From: Planctomycetaceae bacterium
GTDB taxonomy: Bacteria; Planctomycetota; UBA1135; GCA-002686595
Assembly (NCBI GenBank): GCA_016125265.1
Contig: WGMC01000008.1
Coordinates: 1 to 64,000, forward strand
Direction of reading: 5' to 3'
DNA: 64,000 bases
Part shown: positions 34,293 to 43,815 of the stretch, piece by piece
How the letters are laid out: each line of letters begins with the position of its first letter
How positions within the stretch are numbered: the first letter of the stretch is position 1
Position numbers and translations under genes: made by a program
The notes under the pieces: generated by a model
Databases searched by the model: none
What the model was told of the DNA's origin: nothing
The model's input: only the letters and a program-made list of their open reading frames with translations

Positions 34293-35051
34293 TTAGGGCC
34301 TAGGCTGGGAGTGCAGCCACTCGATCAGGCGGGCCACGGCGCCGCGGAGGCGGGGGATCAGGGAGGCCAGCTCGGTGGGGGGGAGGATCGGGGCGAGCTC
34401 GTCGGCGAGGAGGGTGTCGGTGAGCTCGCTGGCGGCGGATTCGAGCGCTCCGCACAACTCCTCGACGGTCATCGACTGGCGACGTCGCAGGGCGGGCAGC
34501 CGGGATTCGATGTGCTGCAGGCGGGTTTGCAGCACGTCCGTGGCTGGGCGCACTTCGAGGCGCGCGACCAGGAAGTAGATGTCGAAGAGGTCGCGCAGGA
34601 GGCGTCGCTCGTTCCAGGCGGCGATCTTGTGCGCCAACGAGTGGTCGAGGCGCATCGCGCGCACCAATCGCGAAGGTTGACCTTGGGCTAGCGCTAGAGC
34701 GGAGGTGGGTACAGCCACGGAGGGGCAGACGAGATCGACGTTCGCTTCGATCTGGATCGCGGCCTTGTCCACCCGCAGATCCGCGCGGATCATCTTGGAG
34801 TGCACTTCGACCTTTACCCGCGCGTCCTCGATCTCTGCGAGTATGGCACGCAGTTGTTTCACGACGTCCTTCTTCGATTCGTAAGGCACGAACACGTAGT
34901 CGATATCCGTTGTCATGCGCGGGCAGTCGTACAACGCAAGCGCGATGCCGCCCTTCAGCACCGCATGCTCCTCGAAGACCTCCGCGAAGCGGTGCAGCAC
35001 CCACACGAACAGACCCTCCTGGGTGGCCGGGCGGGACAGGATCGGTTTCAT
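34293..35051 (-). CDS. abiEii: AbiEii-type nucleotidyltransferase toxin
   Basis: The protein has 252 residues. The nucleotidyltransferase motif is LKGGIALALYDCP then Asp49-x-Asp51 (TTDIDY), matching the G-[GS]-x(9-13)-D-x-D pattern of DUF1814/AbiEii toxins. A conserved downstream stretch (LVRAMRLDHSLAHKIAAWNERRLLRDLFDIYFL) supplies the K and D of motifs III-IV. Toxins of this type IV system transfer nucleotides (shown for relatives on tRNA) and can cause phage abortive infection. It overlaps the antitoxin gene by 4 bases. Confidence 0.9.
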   Translation of the reverse strand: MKPILSRPATQEGLFVWVLHRFAEVFEEHAVLKGGIALALYDCPRMTTDIDYVFVPYESKKDVVKQLRAILAEIEDARVKVEVHSKMIRADLRVDKAAIQIEANVDLVCPSVAVPTSALALAQGQPSRLVRAMRLDHSLAHKIAAWNERRLLRDLFDIYFLVARLEVRPATDVLQTRLQHIESRLPALRRRQSMTVEELCGALESAASELTDTLLADELAPILPPTELASLIPRLRGAVARLIEWLHSQPRP

Positions 35052-35647
35052 GGAAGGCCCAATACCCCGCGCGCAAAGGCGACAAACCGCGGATTGCGGT
35101 ACTGCGCGAGGTACTTTTCCAGTCGAGCGGGATCGAGCCGGGCGACGTCGACGTCCGAGTAGATGTCGAACGGGTAGCGCCGTCCGCGCAGGTGGAAGTA
35201 CAGCGTGTCCAGGGTCGCCTTTTCCGCGTCGGCCCAGCGCACACCGTCTTCGACCTGGTAGCCGAAATCCAGATGCGGGGCGACGTGGACGTGCACGATC
35301 TCGTAGCCCAGTCCGCGGTACTGGTGGGCTCGTCCCGCTTTGGCGGCGAGCAACTGCCGCTCGGGCCGCGTTCCGATCATTAGCCGCTTGGCGAGGGCGT
35401 TGCCGAAGCTGACGTACGAGTCGGGCGCCAGACGCTGGCTGAGCGTCGCGAGGTCAAAGCCGTCGCGCACGTACATGCCGCGCGAAAAACGCCGAAGCAC
35501 GCCCGTCTCTTCCAGCTTCCGCACCCGGCGCCCAAACGCGGCGGGGTGACGCTCGGCCAGCAGAACCTGGAGGTCCGCCTTGCTGAACACGCCCTTTTGA
35601 GCATTGGCCAGCGCCCGCACCTGCTCTGCGTCTTCCACGGCGTTCAT
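35048..35647 (-). CDS. abiEi: AbiEi-like antitoxin/transcription regulator
   Basis: The protein has 199 residues. The N-terminal winged helix (about 10-60: GVFSKADLQVLL, RRVRKLEETGVLRRFSRGMYV) and the C-terminal domain (VSFGNALAKRLMIG, YEIVHVHVAPHLDFGYQV, PFDIYSDVDVARLDPARLEKYL) fit the AbiEi/type IV antitoxin regulators. These do not bind the toxin but oppose it and repress their own promoter. ATG 35647 lies inside a strong palindrome that should be the operator. The ATGA overlap couples it to the toxin gene. Confidence 0.87.
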   Translation of the reverse strand: MNAVEDAEQVRALANAQKGVFSKADLQVLLAERHPAAFGRRVRKLEETGVLRRFSRGMYVRDGFDLATLSQRLAPDSYVSFGNALAKRLMIGTRPERQLLAAKAGRAHQYRGLGYEIVHVHVAPHLDFGYQVEDGVRWADAEKATLDTLYFHLRGRRYPFDIYSDVDVARLDPARLEKYLAQYRNPRFVAFARGVLGLP

Positions 35648-35690
35648 ATCGCAGGAAAAACTACGAATCTGTAGTCGTTCCTGCCATATG
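35645..35690. promoter_or_regulatory. Palindromic operator over the abiE start codon
   Basis: Arms CATATCGCAGGAA and TTCCTGCCATATG match at 12 of 13 positions. Inside them is a second inverted pair (ACTAC/GTAGT). The first arm contains the ATG of the antitoxin gene, so a bound regulator would block both transcription and initiation. AbiEi proteins are known to bind inverted repeats before their own genes. The rest of the gap up to 36017 shows nothing recognisable. Confidence 0.75.
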
Positions 35691-36017
35691 AAAGTCGGAC
35701 GGCGAGGCGATGGGACCCGATTCGCGCCGTTTCGGGCGGGGTCGACGCGGGCTGATGATGCCCCGGCGCCCTGTCGGGCCAGCCCACACCATGTGTCTGA
35801 CAAGGGTGAGGGCGCCCCGGGCGGAAGCTCGGAAGGGAAAACTCGAGCGAGGGCTCCTACGCCACTGGTGCGTCGGGGCCGGTGGCCTCGGCGCGAGTGA
35901 CTCCGCTCGCCAGGAAGTACGGCAGGGCAGCTAAGGAATTTCATGGTTGGCGCGATCGTCGATTCGGTCTGATGTTTGCCGCCACGACGCCAACCACACG
36001 GAGCGGTTGTCACACCC

Positions 36018-36245
36018 ATGCCCTACGTCAACGTGCAGATCCTGAAGGGCGCGAGCCGCGAGCAGAAAGCGCAGCTCGTGCAAGACATCACGGCGTCGCT
36101 GGTGCGGGTGCTCGGCAAGAAGCCCGAGCACACCCACATCGTCATCCAAGAGATCGCCGACGAGAACTGGGGTTACGCCGGGATGCTCACCGACGACTGG
36201 AAGAAGGCGCAGGGGCAGCGATCCGGCCCTCTCGACCCCAAGTAG
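36018..36245 (+). CDS. 4-oxalocrotonate tautomerase-family protein
   Basis: The protein has 75 residues and starts MPYVNVQI, so the catalytic Pro1 becomes N-terminal after Met removal. The rest fits the family (SREQKAQLVQDITASLVRVLGKKPEHTHIVIQEI, then NWGYAG). Members are small hexameric tautomerases of aromatic breakdown or unknown acids. ATG 36018 is required for Pro1. The VOC gene follows 40 bases later and could share the transcript. Confidence 0.92.
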   Translation: MPYVNVQILKGASREQKAQLVQDITASLVRVLGKKPEHTHIVIQEIADENWGYAGMLTDDWKKAQGQRSGPLDPK

Positions 36246-36285
36246 CTTCGCCCCGGTGGACGACGTTACGCGCCGCCCACTCGCC

Positions 36286-36681
36286 ATGCTCCACCACGTC
36301 GAACTCTACGTGTCCGATCTCGAGCGCTCGATCGCGTTCTGGACGCCGTTCCTCGCGCTGCTCGGTTACGAAGCCGACCGCTGGTCGGGCGGCATGAACT
36401 ACGTCCGCGGGCGCGAGGACACCTACTTGTGTCTGTTGCCGGCGGACCCGGCGCACGTGGGTGCGGGTTACCACCGCAAACGCGTGGGCCTCAACCACCT
36501 GGCGTTCCGCGCGACGAGCCGCGAACAGGTCGACCAGATCGCGCGCTGGCTGCAGGCCAATGGTCACCGCCTCTTGTACGAGGACCGCCATCCCCACGCC
36601 GGCGGCCCCAACTACTACGCCGTGTTCTGCGAGGACCCGGACCGCTTCAAGTTGGAGGTCGTGGCGCCCGACCAGGCCTGA
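36286..36681 (+). CDS. VOC/glyoxalase-family protein
   Basis: The protein has 131 residues and one vicinal-oxygen-chelate domain: LHHVELYVSDLERSIAFW at the start, GLNHLAFRA in the middle, and YAVFCEDPDRFKLEVVAP at the end. His and Glu metal ligands (HHVE, NHLAF, KLEV) are in place. The substrate is unknown. ATG 36286 fits the usual M-x-H-H-V-E start; a GTG lies at 36256. It converges on prmA with 17 bases between the stops. Confidence 0.88.
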   Translation: MLHHVELYVSDLERSIAFWTPFLALLGYEADRWSGGMNYVRGREDTYLCLLPADPAHVGAGYHRKRVGLNHLAFRATSREQVDQIARWLQANGHRLLYEDRHPHAGGPNYYAVFCEDPDRFKLEVVAPDQA

Positions 36682-36698
36682 GCACCCCACGCGCCTGT

Positions 36699-37640
36699 TC
36701 AGCCGGGGCGGCGGCCGTGGAAGCCGTGCCAGCGTCCGCGGACCAGTTCGCGGGTGAGCTCGAGCTGCGCGTTGGCGAGCGCGGCGCGTGTCCCGGCGGC
36801 GCCGGGTTGCGAGCAGCCGGCGAGGGCGTACCAGCCGCCGGGGCCGAGGAGGCGCGCGATGTCGGGCGCGTGCTGTTGCAGAAGGTCGGCGTAGATGTTG
36901 GCGAAGAGCGCGCCGTAGGGGGCCTGGGCCAGGGGCGCTCCCGCGGCGACGAGTTCGAAGCCGCCGGTTTCGAAGTGGCAGCGGTCCGCGACGCCGTTGC
37001 GTTCGGCCAGTTCGCGCGCGGCGCGCACGCAGTGGGGGTCGATGTCGAAGCCGTGCACTTCGCTCGCGCCGAGTTTGGCGGCCGCGACGGCGAGCAGGCC
37101 GCTGCCCGTGCCGGCGTCGAGCACACGTTCGCCGCGCACCGGCAGGTCGGTGAGCGCGGCGAGGCACTGGCGGGTCGATGGATGGCGGCCCGTGCCGAAG
37201 GCGATCCCCGGTTCCAGTTCGATGCGGATGTCGCCCGGCTGCAGCGCGCCACGATGTCCGGGCAGCACCAGCGCGAATCGACCGACACGCATCGGTTTCC
37301 AGTTCTTCTTCCAACTGGTGGCCCAGTCCTCGGGGGGCAGCGCGCGGAACGTCAACGAGAGGCCGGCGAGTTCCTCCTCCTGGGTGATCTCGGCGAGGCG
37401 CTCGAGGCGCGCCTTGACCTCCGCGCGGCGCTCGGGACTGTCCTCCTCGGTGGGGTAGGACGCGCGCACGTACTCGAAACCGGCCGGCGGCTCCGGGCTA
37501 GCGAGCGAGGGCCGCCCGAACGCGATCGCGTCCCGCGGGCCAAACACCAGTGCATCGGCGACCAGTTCGAGCCAAGACTCGGGCGCGAGCACCCGCACTT
37601 CGATCCACGCGAGGGGAGCGCCGGTGGTTCCGCTGTTCAT
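36699..37640 (-). CDS. prmA: Ribosomal protein L11 methyltransferase
   Basis: The protein has 313 residues. The PrmA N-terminal domain ends with DWATSWKKNWKPMRVGR, a hallmark. The methyltransferase domain has FGTGRHPSTRQCL and the SAM motif VLDAGTGSGLLAVAAAKLGA. The usual N-[IP]-x-x NPPY-type motif appears as FANIYADLL. The enzyme trimethylates L11 in the cytoplasm. Its ATG overlaps the TGA of the DinG-like helicase gene by 4 bases, so the two are translated together. Confidence 0.95.
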   Translation of the reverse strand: MNSGTTGAPLAWIEVRVLAPESWLELVADALVFGPRDAIAFGRPSLASPEPPAGFEYVRASYPTEEDSPERRAEVKARLERLAEITQEEELAGLSLTFRALPPEDWATSWKKNWKPMRVGRFALVLPGHRGALQPGDIRIELEPGIAFGTGRHPSTRQCLAALTDLPVRGERVLDAGTGSGLLAVAAAKLGASEVHGFDIDPHCVRAARELAERNGVADRCHFETGGFELVAAGAPLAQAPYGALFANIYADLLQQHAPDIARLLGPGGWYALAGCSQPGAAGTRAALANAQLELTRELVRGRWHGFHGRRPG

Positions 37641-40600
37641 GATGTCGATTCCGATCGAAGGTCACTGGACCCGGGGCCGTCCTCGGCGACGAGTCCCATG
37701 TGTTCGAACGCGGCGGCGAGGCACTGCTCCGTGGCGCCCAACTCCAAACGCGCTCCGCCCTCGCCCACGGGCAGTTCGGCGAGGAACACCCGGTGCCGCG
37801 ATTCGCGCGCGCGTCCGTCGAGCACGAACACACAGCCGCGGTCCGTGCCGCGGCGCATGAGCCGACCAAAACCCTGGCGGAAGCGCGCCAACGCGCGCGG
37901 CAGGTAGATACGCCGGCGCTGCTCCGACGGGCCGAGGGCCGCTCCCTGCGCGTGGTGGTAGCGGTCGGGCACGCCGTAGGGGAGTTTGGCGATGACGAGG
38001 TATTCGAGCGCCTCGCCCGGGAAGTCCGCGCCAAACCAAAAGGTGTCGAGGCCGAGGAGCACCGCCTCGGGACCGGCGCGGAAGCGCTCGGCCAGGCGCT
38101 CCTTGCTCTCGCCCGGCATGCCCTGCCACAAAAGATCCACCCCGCTCGACGCCAGCGCCGGCACGAGCATTCGACCGACCGCCGCGCAGTCCTCCGCCGC
38201 CGTGAACAGCACCAACGTGCGGCCGCGTGTGCGCCGCACGAGCCGCGCGACGAACTGCGCGACGTGTTCGAGCCAAAGGACTTTGCCCGCTGCGTACGCC
38301 GGTGTGTCCGCGGGGATCGCGACCAGCACACGGCCGTAGTCGAAGGACTCGGGAGCCCGCGCGCAACGCACGGTGCGGGGTTCGCGGTTCTCGTCCTCGG
38401 CGGGTTCCGCGGCGCGATCAAGACCCAGGTACGCACGCGCGGCGTCGAAACTGCCGCGCAGCACCGTGGTCGCGGAGATCAAAACGGCGCCCGCGAGGTC
38501 CGGGAAGAAGTACCGTCCGAGCACTTCGGGAGGCAGGAGTACACGCGCGACCAGCGCGAATCCGCGCGGAAGTTCCTCGACGTCGTAGAACGTCTCGCGC
38601 CGATGCACGGGTGCGCCGTCGGCGGACGGCAACCAAGCGGTCAGCGCGTTCGCCAGCTCCTCCAAGTCCGCGCGCGAGCGCTCCAGCCTGCGCAACTGGC
38701 GCCGCGCCTGTGCCGCGGCCGGACCGACGAGTTCGCTGGGCAGTTGCAACAGCGCCACGACGACCTGGCGCAGAGCCCGCGCGGCGCGCCCGTGCGCGGC
38801 GACCAGGTCCGGGCCCTCGCCCGAGCGGATGTACTCCACGCAGAGGCCGTGTGCGAGGCGCTCTCCCACACGCTCCAGCTCTTTGGCGCGCCAGCGCTGG
38901 AAGCGGCGCAGCGACACGTCGAGCGCGTCGATGGCGGACAGGGCTTCCCCCGCGCCGACGAGTGCCGTATCGACGAGGCCCCGCGCAGGTGCATCGATGG
39001 GCAACTGCCCGAGCAATCGCTCGAGCGGCGCTCTTCCCGAACCGCTTCCGCAAAGCCGCGCCAGCTCCTGCCGCGCACCCGCTAACGGGAAGCGGTGGCT
39101 GAACGCCGCGTGCGCCTGGTCGTGCAGGTGTTCGCACTCGTCGAAGACGACGTGGGCGAGGAAGTCGCTGCGCGCCAGGACAAGCGCCTGATTGGTCAAC
39201 ACCAGGTGCGAGCGCTCGGCCCGCTTGCGCGCCGTCTCCGCCGCGCAGGTCGCGCGGTCCGCGCCCGAGGTGCAACAGCCCGTGTCGCCGTGCACGTCGC
39301 CGAGCAGGCGGTCCAGTTCCGCTTCCGTGTCGAGATCCTCGGCGCCGAAACTCGGCCGCGCCAGCTCGTCGAGGTCGCCGCTCGGCGACCCCAACGCAAA
39401 GGAGAGAACATGCGCCGCGGCGAGCCAACGCGCGGCGCCGTCGGTCGCACCGGGCAACGCGGCCAGGAACGCGCGCCAACACAGGTACGCACTGCGGCCC
39501 TTCAGCACGGCCGTGCGCGGCGCGTCGGCGGATCCGGGTGGGAAGACACCTGCGCGCACGAGCAGTTCGAGTGCGAGCGGCACGTCGCGCCGCATCGCTT
39601 GGGTCTGCAGCGCACGTGTGTACGTCGCCACACCCACACGCAGGCGGTGGCGCAGTCCGAACAGGATCGCCGGCACGAGGTACGCGAGTGTCTTGCCGGT
39701 CCCCGTGGGCGCGTGCAACAAAAGCAGCTCGCGCTGGCCCAGACTGCGCGCCACGTCGCGCGCCACCTGCGCCTGCGCGGGGCGCTCCGAAAGGCCCGTG
39801 AGCGCGGGCACGAGCGCGCCGAAGATGTGGTCGACGAGCGCGAGGTCCTCTTCGCCAAGGGGCTTCACCCAAGGCGCGTCCGGCGGCAGGGACGGGCCGT
39901 CGAACAGCTCGCCCGCTCCCAAGGACGACCGCGGCGCGAGCACGTCGAACCCCGTCTCGAGCGAGTGCACCGCCCGCGCCGCCGCGGTCAGCCAGCCGTC
40001 CTCGGGCAGTTCGCCCGGCGGCGAGGTCATGGCGCGCGCCAGCAGGCTCGGCCGGTCGAGCACTTCCAGGGCCGCACCGAGCCGAGCGCCGACCTCCGGC
40101 GCCTCCTCGTGCAGCGCGATCAGCGCCCGCTGCCACAGCAGCGCCAGCGTCCCGGCGCCCACCCGCCCGAAACGCTCCAGCGCGCGGACCAACTCCAAAG
40201 TCGCGGCGGGTAGGTCCGCTGCACCGAGGGCCGACAAACGCGGTGCACGGGCGGCGGCGGCGAGCCACTCGGCGCCCCCGAGGCCGGGCGCGACCAATGC
40301 GACCAACTCGTCGAGCCCGAGTGCCCGCGGCGGCGTCCGATCCGGCGCGAGCCGCGCGGCCCAAGCCACGAACGGCAGCCGCTCCGGCACCAGCGTCCAC
40401 CGACCGCCGAGGGCCGGGGCGAGTTCGTTCCAGAGCTCCCCCCCGTCCGCCGCCTCGGCCAACCGCCCGGGAGCGAGACCCTGTTCCGCTTCGATGCGTC
40501 CCGACAGGACTCCCGCCCGCACCGGATCGGCGACGTCGGGCCCCACGAAGTGGTCCTCGCGCCGCCAACCGGCTCCCTCCGGCACGACCAACCCCACGCG

Positions 40601-40717
40601 GTACACGCCGTCGCGCAGGGGGTCCAGCCCAGTCGCGACGAGGGCCGCGTAGGCGAGGCCAGCCCCGAGGCCGTTGCCGAGGCCTGCGCCCGGCGCCCAG
40701 CCCTCGGCCGCGGGCAT
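37637..40717 (-). CDS. DinG-family helicase with a degenerate exonuclease domain
   Basis: The protein has 1026 residues. The C-terminal two thirds is an XPD/DinG-type SF2 helicase: Walker A at about 333-341 (HAPTGTGKT), iron-sulphur cysteines at about 412, 483, 484 and 492 (YLCWRAF; GCCTSGADRATC), the DEAH-like box VFDECEH near 525, and motif VI QGFGRLMRR. The first 200 residues look like a DnaQ-type exonuclease (YAALVATGLDPLRDGVYRVG), but the first D-x-E pair is gone. ATG 40717 is the likely start; the frame is open to 40897. It is coupled to prmA. The gap 40718-41139 holds only the topA promoter. Confidence 0.87.
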   Translation of the reverse strand: MPAAEGWAPGAGLGNGLGAGLAYAALVATGLDPLRDGVYRVGLVVPEGAGWRREDHFVGPDVADPVRAGVLSGRIEAEQGLAPGRLAEAADGGELWNELAPALGGRWTLVPERLPFVAWAARLAPDRTPPRALGLDELVALVAPGLGGAEWLAAAARAPRLSALGAADLPAATLELVRALERFGRVGAGTLALLWQRALIALHEEAPEVGARLGAALEVLDRPSLLARAMTSPPGELPEDGWLTAAARAVHSLETGFDVLAPRSSLGAGELFDGPSLPPDAPWVKPLGEEDLALVDHIFGALVPALTGLSERPAQAQVARDVARSLGQRELLLLHAPTGTGKTLAYLVPAILFGLRHRLRVGVATYTRALQTQAMRRDVPLALELLVRAGVFPPGSADAPRTAVLKGRSAYLCWRAFLAALPGATDGAARWLAAAHVLSFALGSPSGDLDELARPSFGAEDLDTEAELDRLLGDVHGDTGCCTSGADRATCAAETARKRAERSHLVLTNQALVLARSDFLAHVVFDECEHLHDQAHAAFSHRFPLAGARQELARLCGSGSGRAPLERLLGQLPIDAPARGLVDTALVGAGEALSAIDALDVSLRRFQRWRAKELERVGERLAHGLCVEYIRSGEGPDLVAAHGRAARALRQVVVALLQLPSELVGPAAAQARRQLRRLERSRADLEELANALTAWLPSADGAPVHRRETFYDVEELPRGFALVARVLLPPEVLGRYFFPDLAGAVLISATTVLRGSFDAARAYLGLDRAAEPAEDENREPRTVRCARAPESFDYGRVLVAIPADTPAYAAGKVLWLEHVAQFVARLVRRTRGRTLVLFTAAEDCAAVGRMLVPALASSGVDLLWQGMPGESKERLAERFRAGPEAVLLGLDTFWFGADFPGEALEYLVIAKLPYGVPDRYHHAQGAALGPSEQRRRIYLPRALARFRQGFGRLMRRGTDRGCVFVLDGRARESRHRVFLAELPVGEGGARLELGATEQCLAAAFEHMGLVAEDGPGSSDLRSESTS

Positions 40718-41045
40718 GCGGCCCCCGTTCGGAGGCTGGGGAGGGTGCCCCAGGGCGCCGGCGGGGTCGGAGGGCAGGATCACGGAGCACGAGGGTAGGG
40801 CCGCCCGGGCCCGGTTCCAGCTCCTCGGACCGCTCCCGGTGTCGCCCGGTGGCGCCCCGTCCCTGGGTCGGACGCGAAGAGGCGTGCATAAATCCATGCC
40901 AGAGCGAGACTTATGGCGGGGGAGCGCCCCCGTGTGGTGCCCGGCGCCGCGGACCCGACGCGTCGATCCTAAGTGCTTGTCGGAAAAGCCGTTAGGACGG
41001 AAGCCGCGGTCGGCCTGGCCCGCGGACGCGCGCGCCGCCTCTCCC

Positions 41046-41073
41046 TTGACTCGCTTGGCTCCGGCGCTAGACC
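41046..41073 (+). promoter_or_regulatory. Possible topA promoter
   Basis: TTGACT, a 16-base spacer and TAGACC lie 66 bases before the topA ATG. The -35 matches at five of six positions; the -10 resembles the TAGACT boxes before two other genes in the window. Confidence 0.35.
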
Positions 41074-41139
41074 TGGCCCCCCAAGATCGGTCGACCGACG
41101 CCTGCTTCGGCGCTCCGGCGGCCCCCCCGATACAGCCCC

Positions 41140-43815
41140 ATGGTCCAGAAACAAGGCAAAGCCCTGGTGATTGTCGAGTCGCCCACGAAGGCCAAGACGA
41201 TCTCCGGTTTCCTGCCGAAAAACTTCGTCGTCGAGGCCAGCGTCGGCCACGTGCGCGACCTGCCCGGCTCCGCGGCCGAGATCCCGGCCTCCGCGCGCGG
41301 CGAGGCCTGGGCGCGCACGGGCATCGACATCGACAACGACTTCAAGCCGCTCTACGTGGTGCCAGCCGCGAAGAAGGCCCAGGTCAAGAAGCTGAAGGAC
41401 CTCCTCAAGGACGTCGACGAGCTCTACCTGGCGACTGACGAAGATCGCGAGGGGGAGTCGATTTCCTGGCACCTCATGGAGGTGCTTTCGCCCAAGGTGA
41501 AGCCCAAGCGCCTGGTGTTCCACGAGATCACCCGCGACGCGATCCAAAAGGCCCTGGCGAACCCCCGCGAGCTCGACGAGGGCCTCGTGCAGGCACAGGA
41601 GACGCGACGCATCCTCGATCGCCTCTACGGCTACGAGCTGTCGCCGATCCTGTGGCGCAAGATCGGCCCGGGCCTCTCCGCGGGCCGTGTGCAGTCCGTC
41701 GCGGTGCGCCTGATCGTCGAGCGCGAACGCGAGCGCCAGCGGTTCGTGCGCAGCAGCTACTGGGACCTCTCGGCGCTCTTCGCGAAGTCGGAGATCCAGT
41801 TCCCCGCGACGCTGCTCTCGGTCGGCGGTCGGCGCGTCGCCAGCGGCCGCGACTTCGATACCACCACGGGCAAACTCGACTCGAAGGACGCGCTGCTGCT
41901 CGACGAAGCCGCGGCGCGGGCGCTCGTCCAGCGTTTGACCGGTGCCCAATGGTCCGTCACCAAGGTCGAGCGCAAGGAATACACCGAGCGCCCCCAGCCG
42001 CCGTTCACGACGTCGACCCTGCAGCAGGAAGCCAACCGCAAGCTGCGGCTCTCCGCACGCGCCACCATGCAGGCGGCGCAGCGGCTCTACGAAAACGGCT
42101 TCATCACGTACATGCGGACCGACTCCACCAGTCTGTCGGACGAGGCCATCGGCGCCACCCGGCGCCTGGTGGGCGAGCTCTACGGCAAGGAGTACCTGCC
42201 CGATAGCCCGCGCCTCTACCGCACGAAGGTCAAAAATGCGCAGGAAGCCCACGAGGCGATCCGGCCGTCGGGCGAGTTCAAACGCCCCGAAGAGCTGCGC
42301 GCGCAACTGGGACTCGACGAACTGCGTGTGTACGAGCTGATCTGGAAGCGCACGATGGCGTGCCAGATGGCCGATGCTCGCGGGCACCGCATCTCCGTGC
42401 ACGTGACCGGCGCGGACGCCGTGTTCCAAGCGAGCGGAAAGACGATCGCGTTCCCCGGATTCCTCCGCGCCTACGTCGAGGGCGCCGACGATCCGGACGC
42501 GGAACTTGCCGACAAGGAAGTGCTGCTTCCGGACGTGAAGACCGGCGAGGCGCTGACCTGCGGGAACCTCGAAGCCCGCGGCCACACGACCCAACCGCCG
42601 CCGCGCTACACGGAGGCGAGCCTGGTCAAGAAGCTCGAGGACTCGGGTGTCGGCCGCCCCAGCACCTACGCGATGATCATCGATACGATCACGCGCCGCG
42701 AGTACGTGGTCAAACAGCGCAACGCGCTCCAGCCGACGTTCATGGCGTTCGCGGTCGTCGGCCTCCTGGAACGCTACTTCGCGCACCTCGTCGACGTGAA
42801 CTTCACGGCCGACATGGAAGGGGACCTCGACGCGATCTCGCGCGGCGAGAAGGAGTGGTTGCCGTACATGCGCCACTTCTACTTCGGCGACGGCCAGGAA
42901 ACGGGCGCGGCGGCCGGCCTCAAGAAGCTGCTCTCCAGCGAAATCGACCCGCGGGAATCCTGCACACTGCCGTTGGGCGTGGACGCCGAGGGGCGCCCCG
43001 TCGCCGTGCGCATTGGCCGCTACGGGCCCTACCTGGAGCGCGGCGAAGAGCGCGCGACGATCCCCGAAGGCCTCGCGCCCGACGAACTGACGCTCGACAA
43101 GGCAGCCGAGTTGTTGGCAGCCGGATCCGGTGCGCGGGAACTCGGTGCGGACGAGGAGTCCGGGAAAACCGTCTACCTGAAGAGCGGCCGGTTCGGTCCC
43201 TACGTGCAGCTCGGCGAGAACGGCGAAGAGCCGAAGATGAAGTCGCTCCTGCCCGGCATGCTGCCCGAGGAAGTGACGTTCGACCAGGCCATGCGGCTGC
43301 TCAGTCTGCCGCGCGAGGTCGGCGTCGATCCGGCGAGTGGCGAGCCCGTGCTCGCCGATTTCGGACGCTACGGTCCGTACATCCGGCGCGGCACGGACAC
43401 ACGCTCTCTGGACAGCGCCGAGTTGGTCTTCGACGTGGACCTCGACCGCGCCCTCGAGATCCTGGCCACCGAGAAGAAGAGCGGCTTCCGCGGCTCCAAA
43501 CCGAAGGTGCTGCGCGAGCTGGGCGAGAACCCGAGCGGCGCGAAACTGCAGATCCTCTCCGGTCGTTACGGTCCGTACGTGACCGACGGCGACACCAACG
43601 CGTCCCTGCCCAAGGGAGTGGACCCGGAACAGCTCGCGCTCGACCAGGCCCTCGAACTCCTGGCCGCTCGGGCCGCGTCGGGTAAGGGCAAGAAGAAGGC
43701 AAGCAAGAAGGCCTCCAAGAAAGTCGCCAAGAAGGCCGGCAAGAAGGCGACCAAGAAGGCGGGCAAGAAGGCGGGCAAGAAGGCGGGCAAGAAGGCGGGC
43801 AAGAAGGCGAGCTGA
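41140..43815 (+). CDS. topA: DNA topoisomerase I with H1-like tail
   Basis: The protein has 891 residues. The Toprim domain (LVIVESPTKAKTI, TDEDREGE) and the catalytic Tyr324 in GFITYMRTDST are intact. Instead of zinc fingers, the C-terminal third carries four repeats of the type GRYGPYxxxG (around 43010, 43190, 43365 and 43560). The last 45 residues are Lys/Ala/Gly-rich in KKA-x steps, like histone H1 or AlgP tails, encoded by a 12-bp DNA repeat. It relaxes negative supercoils. It stands alone before the dehydrogenase gene. Confidence 0.96.
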   Translation: MVQKQGKALVIVESPTKAKTISGFLPKNFVVEASVGHVRDLPGSAAEIPASARGEAWARTGIDIDNDFKPLYVVPAAKKAQVKKLKDLLKDVDELYLATDEDREGESISWHLMEVLSPKVKPKRLVFHEITRDAIQKALANPRELDEGLVQAQETRRILDRLYGYELSPILWRKIGPGLSAGRVQSVAVRLIVERERERQRFVRSSYWDLSALFAKSEIQFPATLLSVGGRRVASGRDFDTTTGKLDSKDALLLDEAAARALVQRLTGAQWSVTKVERKEYTERPQPPFTTSTLQQEANRKLRLSARATMQAAQRLYENGFITYMRTDSTSLSDEAIGATRRLVGELYGKEYLPDSPRLYRTKVKNAQEAHEAIRPSGEFKRPEELRAQLGLDELRVYELIWKRTMACQMADARGHRISVHVTGADAVFQASGKTIAFPGFLRAYVEGADDPDAELADKEVLLPDVKTGEALTCGNLEARGHTTQPPPRYTEASLVKKLEDSGVGRPSTYAMIIDTITRREYVVKQRNALQPTFMAFAVVGLLERYFAHLVDVNFTADMEGDLDAISRGEKEWLPYMRHFYFGDGQETGAAAGLKKLLSSEIDPRESCTLPLGVDAEGRPVAVRIGRYGPYLERGEERATIPEGLAPDELTLDKAAELLAAGSGARELGADEESGKTVYLKSGRFGPYVQLGENGEEPKMKSLLPGMLPEEVTFDQAMRLLSLPREVGVDPASGEPVLADFGRYGPYIRRGTDTRSLDSAELVFDVDLDRALEILATEKKSGFRGSKPKVLRELGENPSGAKLQILSGRYGPYVTDGDTNASLPKGVDPEQLALDQALELLAARAASGKGKKKASKKASKKVAKKAGKKATKKAGKKAGKKAGKKAGKKAS

